The notes below the pieces were generated by a model. The model saw only the letters and a program-made list of their open reading frames with translations. It was not told the DNA's origin and searched no databases. Below are positions 1 to 12,188 of a stretch of DNA of 64,000 nt, piece by piece. Source of the DNA: Azospirillum sp. B21 (lineage in GTDB: Bacteria; Pseudomonadota; Alphaproteobacteria; Azospirillales; Azospirillaceae); contig NZ_VTTO01000013.1 in the NCBI RefSeq assembly GCF_008364825.1, positions 1-64,000 of the forward strand. The letters are read 5' to 3'. Each line of letters begins with the position of its first letter. Positions within the stretch are counted from its first letter, which is position 1. Both the position numbers and the translations under genes were made by a program.

Positions 1-87
1 CCAGGTCACTCAGGCTCAAGAGACACTCAATCCAAAGCTCAAATCGCCGGCATCGTCACGACATCCATCATCCCATACTGAGACATC

Positions 88-1611
<1,524 letters not shown>

Positions 1612-1640
1612 TGAGGGGGTGTCCTTTCCAGCGAAGGAGA

Positions 1641-1875
1641 TCAGGGGACGATGACGCCGATCATGATGGTCAGACTGATCAGGGCGATCAGCACCAACAT
1701 GCGAAGGTCGGTGACGCCGCGGGAGGAGCGCAGGATGCGGCGGGCTTCGGTTCGGGCAATCAGGCGCACCAGGTCCAGCAGGGGTTGCTCTGCACGCTGG
1801 AGGCGGTGGTCCGCTTCCGACGGTTCTGAGGGGGGCGGGAGCGGCGAGATCGGTCTTGCGGCGGGACACGGGCAT
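1641..1875 (-). pseudogene. Small membrane-anchored protein upstream of recombinase, frameshifted
   Basis: ATG 1875 has an AGGAG site upstream and opens MPVSRRKTDLAAPAP. After the run of six G on the plus strand (1830-1835) the sensible frame changes to one reading PSEPSEADHRLQRAEQ and ending in a hydrophobic tail (LRMLVLIALISLTIMIGVIVP) with a stop at 1641. Repaired, it would be about 77 residues with a C-terminal membrane segment. It ends 29 bases before the recombinase start, so the two were probably co-transcribed. I do not recognise a function. The slip in a homopolymer could also be a sequencing error. Confidence 0.45.
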
Positions 1876-2399
1876 GGTAGCGCTCCTGCGATTGCGGATC
1901 GGAAACCAATCCGATCCGGCTGCAGGACAGCGTGCCGCACTCGTGTTCCTCATGGCTTCCGCGTTTGCCTCGGAGGACGGCTCGAAGGAAACAAAGATGT
2001 TGATAGCGTTGAAAAGGCCGGTGGTGAGCGTATTTCCTCCCTTCACCATCCGTGATAGTGCGGCAACAGCGTCAAGGTGCCGGCCCAGCAGGACTGCCCC
2101 TGCGCCCGCAGAGACACCAATGCCTCCACCGCTTCGAAGCGCAGTCGCTGTTTGGCGATCGCGCGCATCATGGTGACGTTGTACAGGCCAGGCAGCGTCA
2201 GGCCGCTGTTTCGTCCGACCGTGTCCAGCTTGAGCAAATCGCGTGCATAGCGCTCCGGATTGATTGGGCGCAAGTCGAAATGGGAGCCGGTCAGTACGGT
2301 GCGGCGCCACAGAACATCGAGGAGAAGTGCCTCGATGACTGAGCGCACCCGGGCGCTGAGATCGGTCGCATGGGGGGCTTGCCGGAGGGCGAAGGCCTC
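1876..2399. other. 524-bp stretch without a convincing gene
   Basis: Both strands hold only shadow-like frames. A minus-strand frame continues from the IS6 remnant through ARVRSVIEALLLDVLWRRTV and ends at 2043, but it has no start or ribosome site of its own and I recognise nothing in it. The stretch is best read as degraded sequence between two mobile-element remnants. Confidence 0.4.
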
Positions 2400-2562
2400 C
2401 GCCCGGTAGACCCAACATTCTGCAGCCGGCATGAGGTGTCGGCGCGGGCGGCAATGCTCGTGAATAGGGCCATATACCGAAAGGAACTGCCGCGCCAGGC
2501 ACGGTGATTTGAAGAGACTCATCCGTCGCTCCCGTGGGCGGGTCGGATGGTGTGAGCTCCCG
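2400..2562 (-). mobile_element. IS6-family transposase C-terminal remnant
   Basis: The minus strand encodes SSHHPTRPRERRM, then LFKSPCLARQFLSVYGPIHEH and CRPRRHLMPAAE. This is the conserved C-terminal block of IS6-family DDE transposases, normally ENSH-PTR-RERRM followed by RFLS-YGPIHEHFRPRRHLLPAAEY. Here the catalytic Glu region is altered (the Asn after Glu is Ser) and everything upstream, including the two catalytic Asp blocks, is missing. It is a dead fragment of about 55 codons. A second, longer and also broken IS6 copy lies at 20875-21480. Confidence 0.7.
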
Positions 2563-2583
2563 GCACGGTCGGCACTGGAACAG

Positions 2584-2835
2584 TCATGTCCGGGCGGATG
2601 CGGAGTTGTCGAAATTGATCCGATCCGGGATCCGCCGCAGCGATCCATCCTTCCGGCGGACCCAGACATCGACGTCATATCCCAGTTCCCGAACCCGCAC
2701 CGCATCATGCAGCGCGGACTGCAGGGCCGCCCGTCGCGACGGGTATTTTCCGCAATCGTCGCCCGGTGCGAAGCCGACGGTCCAATGATTTTCGTTCTGG
2801 CAAACGACGTAGCTGAGGTGCGGTATCGGTGCCAT
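2584..2835 (-). CDS. Small conserved-looking protein of unknown function (83 aa)
   Basis: It encodes MAPIPHLSYVVCQNENHWTV and ends VWVRRKDGSLRRIPDRINFDNSASART. The start at 2835 is supported by GGGAGG eight bases upstream. The central part (a Trp-Val-Gly-Phe strand, then a helix rich in Ala/Arg, then VDVWVRRKDGS) has the look of small DUF2188-type proteins, which are short alpha-beta proteins of unknown role; I am not certain of that assignment. A TTNAYS-NN-GRTTAA box is centred 73 bp upstream with a TACTCT hexamer at 2872-2877 (complement), so the gene appears to be a one-gene unit of the island regulon. It lies downstream of glgX on the same strand. Confidence 0.65.
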   Translation of the reverse strand: MAPIPHLSYVVCQNENHWTVGFAPGDDCGKYPSRRAALQSALHDAVRVRELGYDVDVWVRRKDGSLRRIPDRINFDNSASART

Positions 2836-2901
2836 GGCCGACCTCCCAAGGCTCGGGGCTCATCCGTCCGGAGAGTATCCCAAAGGAATCTGGCCACCGC
2901 C

Positions 2902-2915
2902 TTTATCGAGGTTAA
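2902..2915 (-). promoter_or_regulatory. Palindromic box TTTATC-GA-GGTTAA
   Basis: A copy of the island box, centred 73 bp upstream of the 83-aa gene start at 2835. A -10-like TACTCT lies 24 bases downstream of the box in the transcribed direction. It sits between the glgX stop and the small gene. Confidence 0.7.
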
Positions 2916-2975
2916 GAGCAATGCACATCCGGGGCGGATATTGGGGGTAGGGTCCCCGGATTTCAGCGCGGCGCG

Positions 2976-5024
2976 TCAGCGCCGGACGAGCACGGCGATC
3001 GACCGCGCCTCCACCCTGAGGTGCGGTCCGGTGACCGGTGGCGCATCGTCTTGGGACACGATGTCGCCGGGGCTTTCGAGCGCGGTGTCGATCACCCGGC
3101 GCCAGCCCTGTGGCGCGGTATCCTGAATCAGGAACTCCTGCTCCGCCGCCGAGGCATTGATCATGACATAGAGGTCGACATCGGCCTGCGTGCCGCCGCG
3201 CAGGAGGAAGGCAAGCGTGCCGCTGTCGGCCGAAGGGTCGAAGCTGCCGGTTGTTCCGAACCACGTCACATCCTCGCGCCAGCTGCGGCTGCGGCATAGC
3301 GTGGGATGGGCCTTGCGGAAGGCGATCATCGCTTGGCAGAAGCGGTGAAAGTCGGCGTTGGTCCGCAGCAGATCCCAGTCGAGCCACGTCGTCTCATTGT
3401 CCTGGTTGTAGGGGTTGTTGTTGCCGCGCTGCGTATTCAGAAACTCGTCGCCCGCCACGACCATCGGCGTGCCGTTCGCCAGCATCAGCAGACAGAACAG
3501 GTTCTTCGCCTGCCGGCGCCGAAGCCTGGCCACGGCCTCTGGCAGATTCACGTCGCCTTCCCAGCCGCAATTCCAGGATCGGTTATCGTCACGGCCGTCC
3601 CGGTTTCCTTCGCCGTTCGCCTCGTTGTGCTTCCGGTCGTAGCTGACCAGATCGTACAGGCAGAAGCCGTCGTGGCAGGTCACGAAATTGATGCTCTGAT
3701 AGGCGTGATAGGCGTCCTCGGGCGTGTCGGGGAAGATGTCGTCGCTGCCGCCGAGCCGGCGGATCAGGCCGCCGGTGACCCCTCGATCCCCACGAATGAA
3801 GGATCGGACCTCGTTGCGGAACGTATCGTTCCACTGCAGCCATGTGGTTCCGGGGAAGGAGCGGCCGAGCTGGTAGCTGACCACGTCCCAGGCTTCGGCG
3901 ATCATCCGCAGGCGCGCCAGATCGGGATGCGTCTGGATCGCGCTGATCACCGGCGGCTCGTTGAGATCGATGGAGCCGTCATCCCGGCGCGTGAACAGCG
4001 AGGCGAGATCGAAGCGGAAGCCGTCGATGCGGAACTGCCGCGCCCAATGGTGCAGGCTGTCCATGACCATGCCGGAGACATAGCGGTTGGCCGTATGCAG
4101 CACGTTCCCGGTGCCACTGTCGTTGCGATAGCGGCGGCGGTCTTCGGCCAGAAGGTAGTAGGTGGTGTTGTCGACGCCGCGAAAGCTGTAGGTGGGGCCG
4201 TTCTCGTCGCCCTCGGCCGTATGGTTGTAAACCACGTCGAGGATGACTTCGATGTCGGCGGCGTGCAGCGCCTTGACCAGCGTCCGGAATTCGTCGAGCT
4301 GGCCGGCCGGCTCGGGGTGGGCCGCGTAGGTGTGATGCAGGGCGAAGAAGTTGAGCGGCATGTACCCCCAGTAATTTCCCTCCTGGGGATCGAACTGGAA
4401 CACGGGCATCAGTTCGACCGCCGTGACGCCGAGGTCCCGCAGGTATGGAATCTTGTCGATCAGGCCCGCGAAGGTGCCCCGCCGGTCGGCCGGAACGCCG
4501 GAGTTTGCCCGTTGGGTGAACCCGCGGACATGCAGTTCATAGATGATGGTGTCATGGGTATGGCGCGGGGCATGGTCGCCGGCCCAGTCGAAGCCGGACG
4601 CCTCAGCATGCAGGACGCCGAGGGGAGCACGGCCGGGATTGGGTCCCGGATGCCGGGCGGCCTCACGGCTGAAGCCGGGCGGAAAGAAGACCGCCGTCGC
4701 ATAAGGGTCGAGCAGGGTCTTCTCGGGATCGAACCGCTGCCCCTCGGCCGGCGCGCGCGGTCCGTCGACTCGATACGCATAGTAGGTCGCGCGGTCGACC
4801 GTGGTCACGGGCAACCGGCAGTGCCAGATACGGCCACTCTTGTTGCGGCGGGGATCGAAGGGCTGGATCGCAATGGGGTCAATCGGATTCTGTGCGGAGA
4901 AAAGCAACAGAGTGACGGATGTCGCGTGCTTGGAATAAAGAGCGAAGTTGTAGGCGTCTTCGTCGGGGATGAAGGAAACTCCCAGCGGCGAGGGTGAGCC
5001 TTCGTGTCTTGTCCAATCGTCCAT
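2976..5024 (-). CDS. glgX: Glycogen debranching enzyme / isoamylase-type (GlgX)
   Basis: A 682-residue GH13 enzyme that hydrolyses alpha-1,6 branches of glycogen or limit dextrins. An N-terminal CBM48-like beta-sandwich (residues 10-110) precedes the (beta/alpha)8 barrel. The GH13 motifs are present: DVVYNH at 263-268, GFRFDL with nucleophile Asp339, AEAWD with acid Glu377, and TCHDGF with Asp452. MVVAGDEFLNTQRGNNNPYNQDNE is typical of GlgX/TreX. The start is placed at 5024, where GGAGGG lies 10 bases upstream. A frame extension to 5105 overlaps the upstream ACP gene and adds no known domain. It is the last gene of the acsA-pdh-ACP operon, 19 bp after the ACP stop. No other glycogen gene is in the window. 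Confidence 0.92.
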   Translation of the reverse strand: MDDWTRHEGSPSPLGVSFIPDEDAYNFALYSKHATSVTLLLFSAQNPIDPIAIQPFDPRRNKSGRIWHCRLPVTTVDRATYYAYRVDGPRAPAEGQRFDPEKTLLDPYATAVFFPPGFSREAARHPGPNPGRAPLGVLHAEASGFDWAGDHAPRHTHDTIIYELHVRGFTQRANSGVPADRRGTFAGLIDKIPYLRDLGVTAVELMPVFQFDPQEGNYWGYMPLNFFALHHTYAAHPEPAGQLDEFRTLVKALHAADIEVILDVVYNHTAEGDENGPTYSFRGVDNTTYYLLAEDRRRYRNDSGTGNVLHTANRYVSGMVMDSLHHWARQFRIDGFRFDLASLFTRRDDGSIDLNEPPVISAIQTHPDLARLRMIAEAWDVVSYQLGRSFPGTTWLQWNDTFRNEVRSFIRGDRGVTGGLIRRLGGSDDIFPDTPEDAYHAYQSINFVTCHDGFCLYDLVSYDRKHNEANGEGNRDGRDDNRSWNCGWEGDVNLPEAVARLRRRQAKNLFCLLMLANGTPMVVAGDEFLNTQRGNNNPYNQDNETTWLDWDLLRTNADFHRFCQAMIAFRKAHPTLCRSRSWREDVTWFGTTGSFDPSADSGTLAFLLRGGTQADVDLYVMINASAAEQEFLIQDTAPQGWRRVIDTALESPGDIVSQDDAPPVTGPHLRVEARSIAVLVRR

Positions 5025-5043
5025 CGGAACATCGCCCTCCGCG

Positions 5044-5313
5044 TCATGCGATCCCGGCTTTTGCCGCGATCGCCGGATCGGCCATGAGGTAGGCGATCGC
5101 TCCATCGAGGGTGATCAGGCGCGGGTAATCGACCTCGGGGATCGCGACGCCCAGCCGGTTGTGCAGCGCCGTCACGAAGTTCAGGTGATCCATGGAGTCG
5201 ATGTCCAGGGCCTCCCGGAGGTCGGCCGCAGGATCGAGGAGGGCAAGGTCGGCTTCGGGAGCGATGTTGCTCAGCTCCTCCAGCACCACACGTCTTACAT
5301 CGTCGGGCGTCAT
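5044..5313 (-). CDS. Acyl carrier protein
   Basis: An 89-residue acidic protein, MTPDDVRRVVLEELSNIAPE..., with the phosphopantetheine site ALDIDSMDHLNF (Ser about residue 40) on the usual four-helix scaffold. ACPs carry acyl or other thioesters for synthases and ligases. It differs from fatty-acid AcpP in lacking the DSLD form (DSMD here) and stands among pyruvate-dehydrogenase genes instead of fab genes, so it is a dedicated ACP of unknown client. The start at 5313 overlaps the E2 stop by four bases (ATGA), so the two are translationally coupled. An acyl/acetyl-CoA synthetase and an E2 acyltransferase in the same operon are possible partners, which is inference. Confidence 0.88.
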   Translation of the reverse strand: MTPDDVRRVVLEELSNIAPEADLALLDPAADLREALDIDSMDHLNFVTALHNRLGVAIPEVDYPRLITLDGAIAYLMADPAIAAKAGIA

Positions 5314-6491
5314 AGCGATCCGGGCTCCTGCAGCAGACGATCGATTTCGGCAAGGAGAAGGGCGCCACGGTGGCCGTCGCTGACCCGGTGGTCGGCCGCG
5401 AGGGTCGCCGTCATCACGGGGCATGGAACGACCTGCCCATCCACCACCCAAGGCCGCTCGACCGGCTTGCCGAAGCCGACGATGGCGACCTGCGGCGGGT
5501 AGATGACACCGAACACCCCCTCTACCCCGCGATCGCCGAGACTGGTGACGGTGATGGTGGGATCCGCCAGTTCCGAGCTGCGCAGCCGTCCGGAGCGTGC
5601 CCGGGCGACCAAGTCACGCAGGCGGGCCATCACCTCGTCCACCGTCAGCCGGTCGGCGTGGTGGATCGCGGGGGCGACGAGGCCGCCGCCGCGGATCGCC
5701 ACCGCGGTGCCGATATGAATGCCCTCGGCCGGTCGAAACATCCCGTCGATACAGGATCCGTTGAACTCGGGCAGGCGGCGCAAGGCCAGTGCGACGGCCT
5801 TCAATTGCAGTGCCGCCAGGAGCAGCCGCTGTTCGGGCGGGCGCCCGGTGTTCCGTTCCGTGAGCCAGGCGTTCGCCTTGGCCAGGGCCACCGTGGTGCT
5901 CAGGTAGTAGTGAGGGATTTCCTGATTGGAGCGCGCCATGGCCGCAGCGATCGCCCGCCGCATCTGCGCCAGATCCAGTCCGCGCGCCGGCGAGGCGGCG
6001 GACGGTGTAGCGGCAGCCCGCTCGACGTCGGCCAGAAGCACGGCGCCTCCTGGCCCGCTGCCGGCAATGGCGGTCAGGGCGATGCCGCGCTCGGCCGCCA
6101 GCCGCCGTGCCGCCGGCGACGCCGGCGGATGGGCGGTCGCCATCGTGACTGGAGGGGACGTGACCGGAGGGGACGGGAGCGGCACCGGCGCCCGCATCGG
6201 CGGGGGAGGGGACACCGATGGCTGCGGCTCGGGGATGGGCAGCACGACGGTCTCGCCGGCTCCGGCGAGCAGGGCGAGCGGTGTGCCGACCGGAACCGTG
6301 GTTCCGGGAGTGACGAGCAGCCGTTCGATCACGCCGGCCTCGAAAGTCTCGACCTCGATGGCGCCCTTCTGCGTTTCCACCACGGCGACGATGTCGCCGC
6401 GGGCGACGGTATCGCCCGGCTGTTTGAGCCACTCGACCAGGACGCCCGCCTCCATGTCGGCACCCAGAGACGGCATGCGGAAAATGCCCAT
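5310..6491 (-). CDS. pdhC: 2-oxo acid dehydrogenase E2 (dihydrolipoamide acyltransferase)
   Basis: A 393-residue E2. The lipoyl domain occupies residues 1-75 with the lipoylated Lys in VVETQKGAIEVE. A Pro-rich linker follows to about 120, then a peripheral-subunit-binding domain (SPAARRLAAERGI...GPGGAVLLADV, about 125-160), then the catalytic domain ending with the active-site motif DHRVSDGHRGALLL. It transfers the acyl group from E1-bound ThDP to CoA in the cytoplasmic dehydrogenase complex. ATG 6491 overlaps the E1-beta stop by one base. No E3 is encoded nearby, so the complex must use a lipoamide dehydrogenase from elsewhere. Substrate is most likely pyruvate (acetyl-CoA synthetase neighbour), but acetoin or branched-chain oxoacids cannot be excluded. 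Confidence 0.92.
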   Translation of the reverse strand: MGIFRMPSLGADMEAGVLVEWLKQPGDTVARGDIVAVVETQKGAIEVETFEAGVIERLLVTPGTTVPVGTPLALLAGAGETVVLPIPEPQPSVSPPPPMRAPVPLPSPPVTSPPVTMATAHPPASPAARRLAAERGIALTAIAGSGPGGAVLLADVERAAATPSAASPARGLDLAQMRRAIAAAMARSNQEIPHYYLSTTVALAKANAWLTERNTGRPPEQRLLLAALQLKAVALALRRLPEFNGSCIDGMFRPAEGIHIGTAVAIRGGGLVAPAIHHADRLTVDEVMARLRDLVARARSGRLRSSELADPTITVTSLGDRGVEGVFGVIYPPQVAIVGFGKPVERPWVVDGQVVPCPVMTATLAADHRVSDGHRGALLLAEIDRLLQEPGSL

Positions 6492-7501
6492 CACGCCCCC
6501 ATCAGCGCCTTGACCGCCGCCACGATGGCGGCCGGTTGCGGAAGCGCCGCCTGCTCCAGATGCCGGGGGTAGGGGATCGGTACCTCGGCCGTGCAGACCC
6601 GCGCCACCGGGGCGTCGAGCGACCAGAACGCCCCCTCCATGATGCGGGCGCTGACCTCCGCGGCGAAGCTGCCGGTCCGCCAGCCTTCGTCGACGATCAC
6701 CGCCCGGCGGGTGCGGGCGACCGAGGCCAGCACGGTTTCGCCATCGAGCGGCCGCAGGCTGCGCAGGTCCACGACCTCCGCCGATATAGTGTCCGCCGCC
6801 AGGGCTTCCGCTGCGGCGAGCGTCTTGGACAGGCTGCCGCCGTAGGTGATCAGCGTCACGTCCGTGCCGGGGCGGCGGATCGCCGCGCGGTCGATGTCGA
6901 CCGGACCGGTCGTGGCAGCCAGTGTGCCTTCCATATTGTAGAGCATCACATGCTCGAACATCACCACCGGGTCGGGGTCTTGCAGTGCGGTCCACAGCAT
7001 GCCGCGCGCGTCCTCCAGGGTGGCCGGCGCCACCACCCGCAGGCCCGGCACATGGGCATACCAGCCCTCCAGACTGTGCGAGTGCTGGGCGGCGAACTGG
7101 CGCCCCGCCCCGGTCGGAATGCGGAAGACCACCGGCACGCTCACCTGTCCGCCGGACATGTGGCGGAGCGTCGCTGCGTTGTTGACGATCTGGTCGAGCG
7201 CCAGCAGGCTGAAGTTGACGGTCATGATCTCGACGATCGGACGCATGCCGTTCAGCGCGGCGCCGATGCCGGCGCCGACGAAGGTGGATTCCGACAGCGG
7301 CGTGTCGCGGATGCGGTCCGGCCCGAACTCGTCGTACAGGCCTTTGCTCACGGCGTAGCAACCGCCGTAGCACCCGACATCCTCGCCCATCAGAAAGACC
7401 CGCTCGTCGCGCAGCAGCGCATCACGAAGCGCCTCGCGCATGGCATCGCGGTAAGTGATCGTACGGCTGCTCGCCGCCACGGTGATGTCCGCATCGGTCA
7501 T
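6491..7501 (-). CDS. pdhB: Pyruvate dehydrogenase E1 component, beta subunit
   Basis: A 336-residue transketolase-like beta subunit. It has the ThDP Glu region (FLMGEDVGCYGGCYAVSKGL), PLSESTFVGAGIGAALNGMRPIVEIM, the GGQ-VPVVFR segment and the C-terminal domain (DEGWRTGSFAAEV...VCTAEVPIPYPRHLE). With the alpha subunit it decarboxylates a 2-oxo acid and reductively acylates E2 lipoate. I place the start at MTDADITV (7501), whose ATG overlaps the E1-alpha stop in an ATGA. An 18-codon upstream extension lies inside the alpha gene and is unlikely. Confidence 0.92.
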   Translation of the reverse strand: MTDADITVAASSRTITYRDAMREALRDALLRDERVFLMGEDVGCYGGCYAVSKGLYDEFGPDRIRDTPLSESTFVGAGIGAALNGMRPIVEIMTVNFSLLALDQIVNNAATLRHMSGGQVSVPVVFRIPTGAGRQFAAQHSHSLEGWYAHVPGLRVVAPATLEDARGMLWTALQDPDPVVMFEHVMLYNMEGTLAATTGPVDIDRAAIRRPGTDVTLITYGGSLSKTLAAAEALAADTISAEVVDLRSLRPLDGETVLASVARTRRAVIVDEGWRTGSFAAEVSARIMEGAFWSLDAPVARVCTAEVPIPYPRHLEQAALPQPAAIVAAVKALMGA

Positions 7502-8501
7502 GGATGCACCTCGCGGGTATAGACGTCCTTCGCCAGATCCTCGACCGGCTCCCATTGCCCGGCCTCGGCGAATGCGACCGCCGCCTCGATCTCCGCCTCG
7601 GTTTCCCGTTCGATGGCGGGGAGATCGGCGTCGTGCAGCATGCCGGTTTCCCGCATCCAGGCGGACAGCCGGGCGACGGGGTCATGGCGCTTCCAATCCT
7701 CGATCTCCGCCTTGTCGCGGTAGAGCTGGGGGTCGAACATGGAATGGGCGCGGAAGCGATAGGTCCGGCATTCGAGGAATTGCGGCCCGGCGCCATCGCG
7801 TATCGCATCGGTCATGCGCCGTGCCGCGGCTTCGACGGCGACGACGTCCATGCCGTCCACCGCCTCCGACGCGACCTGATAGACGGCGGCCTTGAGGTGC
7901 AGGTCGGTCTGCGACTGTGCCCGGTCGAGCCGCGTGCCCATGGCGTAGAGGTTGTTTTCGCAGACGAACAGGACCGGCAGTTTCCACAGCGCGGCGAGGT
8001 TCAGGCTCTCATGGAACTCGCCCTCGGCAACGGCGCCGTCGCCGAAGAAGCATGCGGTCACCCGCGGCCGGCCACGCATGCGGTCGGCCAGCGCCATGCC
8101 CACCGCCAGGGGCAGCCCACCGGCGACGATGGCATTGCCGCCGAAAAAGCGGGTGCCGACATTGAACAGGTGCATCGATCCGCCGCGCCCGCGGCTGCAG
8201 CCTTCGGCCTTCCCGTACATCTCGGCCATGACTGCGGTCATCGGGACGCCGCGCAGGATGGCGTGTCCATGCTCGCGGTAGGTGGCGACGACGGCGTCTT
8301 CGGGATGCAGGCACCCCATCACCCCGGCGGCGACCGCCTCCTCGCCGATATAGAGGTGAAGAAAGCCGCGGATCTTTTCCTGCTGGTACAGTTCGCCGCA
8401 CCGCTCCTCGAATCGGCGAATGCGCACCATCTGCCGCAGCAGGTCGAGCAGATGGTCGCGGGTCAGGTGGGGCTTCGCATGCGGGGCCGGAGACTGGTCG
8501 C

Positions 8502-8505
<4 letters not shown>
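7498..8505 (-). CDS. pdhA: Pyruvate dehydrogenase E1 component, alpha subunit
   Basis: A 335-residue E1-alpha. The ThDP-binding motif GDGAVAEGEFHESLNLAALW...CENN is intact, as are YREHGHAILRGV and GGSMHLF...GGNAIVAGGLPLAVG. The loop YRFRAHSMFDP corresponds to the region phosphorylated in mitochondrial enzymes. The start at 8505 overlaps the acsA stop (ATGA). The length is normal for the pyruvate/acetoin type. Its place between acsA and pdhB makes the operon a route to acetyl-CoA from both acetate and pyruvate. Confidence 0.92.
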
Positions 8506-10259
<1,754 letters not shown>

Positions 10260-10352
10260 GGGTGCACCTCATCCTGAACGTACCGCCCGGCGAGCAGGCG
10301 CTGATGATGGCGGTATCGCGCAGCAGGTTACGCCCGCGTCCCATGGCTGGGT

Positions 10353-10366
10353 TTAACCTAGGTTAG
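10353..10366 (-). promoter_or_regulatory. Palindromic box TTAACC-TA-GGTTAG
   Basis: The most symmetric copy of the island box (one mismatch), centred 100 bp upstream of acsA. A TAACCT -10-like hexamer on the complement lies at 10325-10330. Confidence 0.75.
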
Positions 10367-10395
10367 AAGCCGCCCGGAAATTCGAATTCCTGCCG

Positions 10396-11467
10396 TTATG
10401 GATGGTCCGGTCGGACCTGACCGATGCTGTCGGCCTGTTCGGCGAGCGCCTCGAGTTCGGGCGAAATGACGGTTTCAATGGTCGCATGATGCGTCAGGTC
10501 TCGCACCGGCTCCGGCAGGCTCGCCAATTCAGCCGCAGTGCGGGAGCGGATCGCGGTCAGGTCCGGCAGGGTCCCGACGCGGCGCCCGTTTCGCATAACC
10601 GGGATCAGCAACGGACGCCCCGGCTCCTGCGCTTCGGCGACGGACAGCAGGTCCGTCCGGATCCGGCCGCCGGCATCGTAGCTGCGGAACACCTGTTTAC
10701 GCACCGGCCAAGTCGCTTTGCCGGGCGAGCGCTTGCGGCGAGGCAACCCGGCATACTCGACCAGCTTGTAGGCGCAATCGAGCGCGGGCACGTCGCTGGA
10801 GGTGGTCAGGCTGGTGCCGATACCGAAACTGTCCTTGCACGAAGGAATGCGCCATCGTCCCGACGATCGGAATGCCGAAACGCCGGCCTGCCGAAGCGGT
10901 TGCCGTTCCGGCGAAGCCTGCGATGTATGCTGCTCGTGCAGCCAGGAGCCCGGCTTCAGCGCCGTGTGCCCGGCGCAGACCGAAGTTGAACAGCGGGCGG
11001 CCGTCCGCCGCCAACACCAGCCTTGCGGCCTTTGAGGCGATGACGGTCTGAAGGTGAATCAGGTTGATCAGGCGCGTTTCCATCATCTGCGCTTCCGGCA
11101 GGCTCGCCGTCACGCGCAGGATCGGTTCATGGGCGAAAAAGGCCGTCCCTTCGGGGAGCGCGTCCACATCCCCGGAGAAGCGGAAGTCTCCAAGATACTC
11201 CACGGTCCGGTTCGACAACTGGGCATGGTCGCGCAGCCATGCCAGATCGTCCGGAGCAAATCTGGCCGTCTCCAGGAAGGCAACCGCCCGTTCGAGACCG
11301 GCTGCAATCAGAAAATTCCTTTGGTTCGGCAGGGTGCGGACGAACAACTCGAATGATGCAGTGCCGTTCATTCCGTGGTCGAGGTAAGCGTCGACCATGG
11401 CGACCTCGTAGAGGTCCGTAAGCAGAAGATTGTCGCCATCGCACAGTGGACCGGGATGGATGTTCAT
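10396..11467 (-). pseudogene. Nicotinate phosphoribosyltransferase, frameshifted with internal deletion
   Basis: The N-terminal part (MNIHPGPLCDGDNLLLTDLYEVAM...FFAHEPILRVTASLPEAQMMET...FGLRRAHG...GTMAHSFVQ) is a clear NaPRTase, an NAD-salvage enzyme that makes NaMN from nicotinate and PRPP. After the MAHS motif near 10840 the sequence jumps directly, in another frame, to FGIGTSLTTSSDVPALDCAYKLVEYAG, with the C-terminal domain to 10396. The segment normally between these blocks, including part of the PRPP-site barrel, is missing. Start 11467 is 75 bp downstream of the hsp20 stop, so it was co-transcribed with hsp20 and has no box of its own. It should be inactive. Confidence 0.85.
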
Positions 11468-11542
11468 GGCCGTCTCCCGCCCGAATGCGTTGCGCCGGCT
11501 GCCATGTCGCGGCCCGACACAGCAGCCGGCGGCGCCGGGAAG

Positions 11543-12100
11543 TCAGACCTTGGCGATTTCGATGGTGCGCCTGGTCGGCTTGCTCGGCTCACTCTTCGGC
11601 AGCACGATGGTGAGGACGCCGTTCTTCATGCTGGCCGTGATCGCGTCCGCCTTCACGTTGGTTGGCAGCCGGAAGGTGCGGGCGCACAGTCCATAGCGGC
11701 GCTCAGAGAAATAGCGGTTCTTGTCCTTTTCTTCCGTCTCCTCCTTCTTCTCGGCTTTGACGGTCAGGATGTCGTCCTGGATGGAAACCTCGGCGTCCTT
11801 CTCGTCCATGCCGGGGATTTCCAAGGTGACGCGGTATTCGGTCTCCCGTTCATCCACTTCCGCCGGGGGCACGATCGCTTCCAGATCGGCGTCGCTGCGC
11901 AACAGCGGCTCCAGGCCGAATACCGGGCGGCGGCTCCACGGGAAGCGCAGCATGGACGACGCCTCGTCGAACAGGCGGTCGAACTCCTCGCGCAGGGCGA
12001 AAAGCGGATGACGATTGCGCTCCGCCACTTCCTTGGCCGCCATGCCGGTGGTCTTGAGCTCCTTCGGCTTTTCGCCGGCGCTCGTTTCAGTCATGCTCAT
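11543..12100 (-). CDS. Small heat-shock protein, Hsp20 / alpha-crystallin family
   Basis: A 185-residue protein with a long N-terminal arm, then an alpha-crystallin domain from about residue 80 (EYRVTLEIPGMDEKDAEVSIQDDILTVKAEKKEE...YGLCARTFRLP...ASMKNGVLTIVLPKSE) and a short C-terminal tail. Such proteins are ATP-independent holdases that form cytoplasmic oligomers. A box (12175-12188) is centred 81 bp upstream with a CTAAAG hexamer at 12148-12153 (complement). I see no ROSE-type thermometer or CIRCE element. It heads a unit with the NaPRTase wreck. Confidence 0.93.
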   Translation of the reverse strand: MSMTETSAGEKPKELKTTGMAAKEVAERNRHPLFALREEFDRLFDEASSMLRFPWSRRPVFGLEPLLRSDADLEAIVPPAEVDERETEYRVTLEIPGMDEKDAEVSIQDDILTVKAEKKEETEEKDKNRYFSERRYGLCARTFRLPTNVKADAITASMKNGVLTIVLPKSEPSKPTRRTIEIAKV

Positions 12101-12174
12101 GGCATCCTCCTGGTTTACCCTCGGGATTACCCTTGTGACGCGATGGTCTTTAGCACCCGACGGGGTCGGCCGCC

Positions 12175-12188
12175 TTTATCTGGATTAA
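12175..12188 (-). promoter_or_regulatory. Palindromic box TTTATC-TG-GATTAA
   Basis: An island box centred 81 bp upstream of hsp20. It overlaps the stop codon of the ATPase-protease chimera (TAA within the complement of GATTAA). A TGCTAAAG extended -10-like element follows at about 22 bases. Confidence 0.75.

Noticed and set aside
3306..4997. Long open frame on the plus strand opposite glgX
   Set aside because: An antisense shadow caused by GC-rich third positions; it has no ribosome site and no recognisable domain. The same applies to the long frames opposite the potBC-like, phaC-like and E2 genes.
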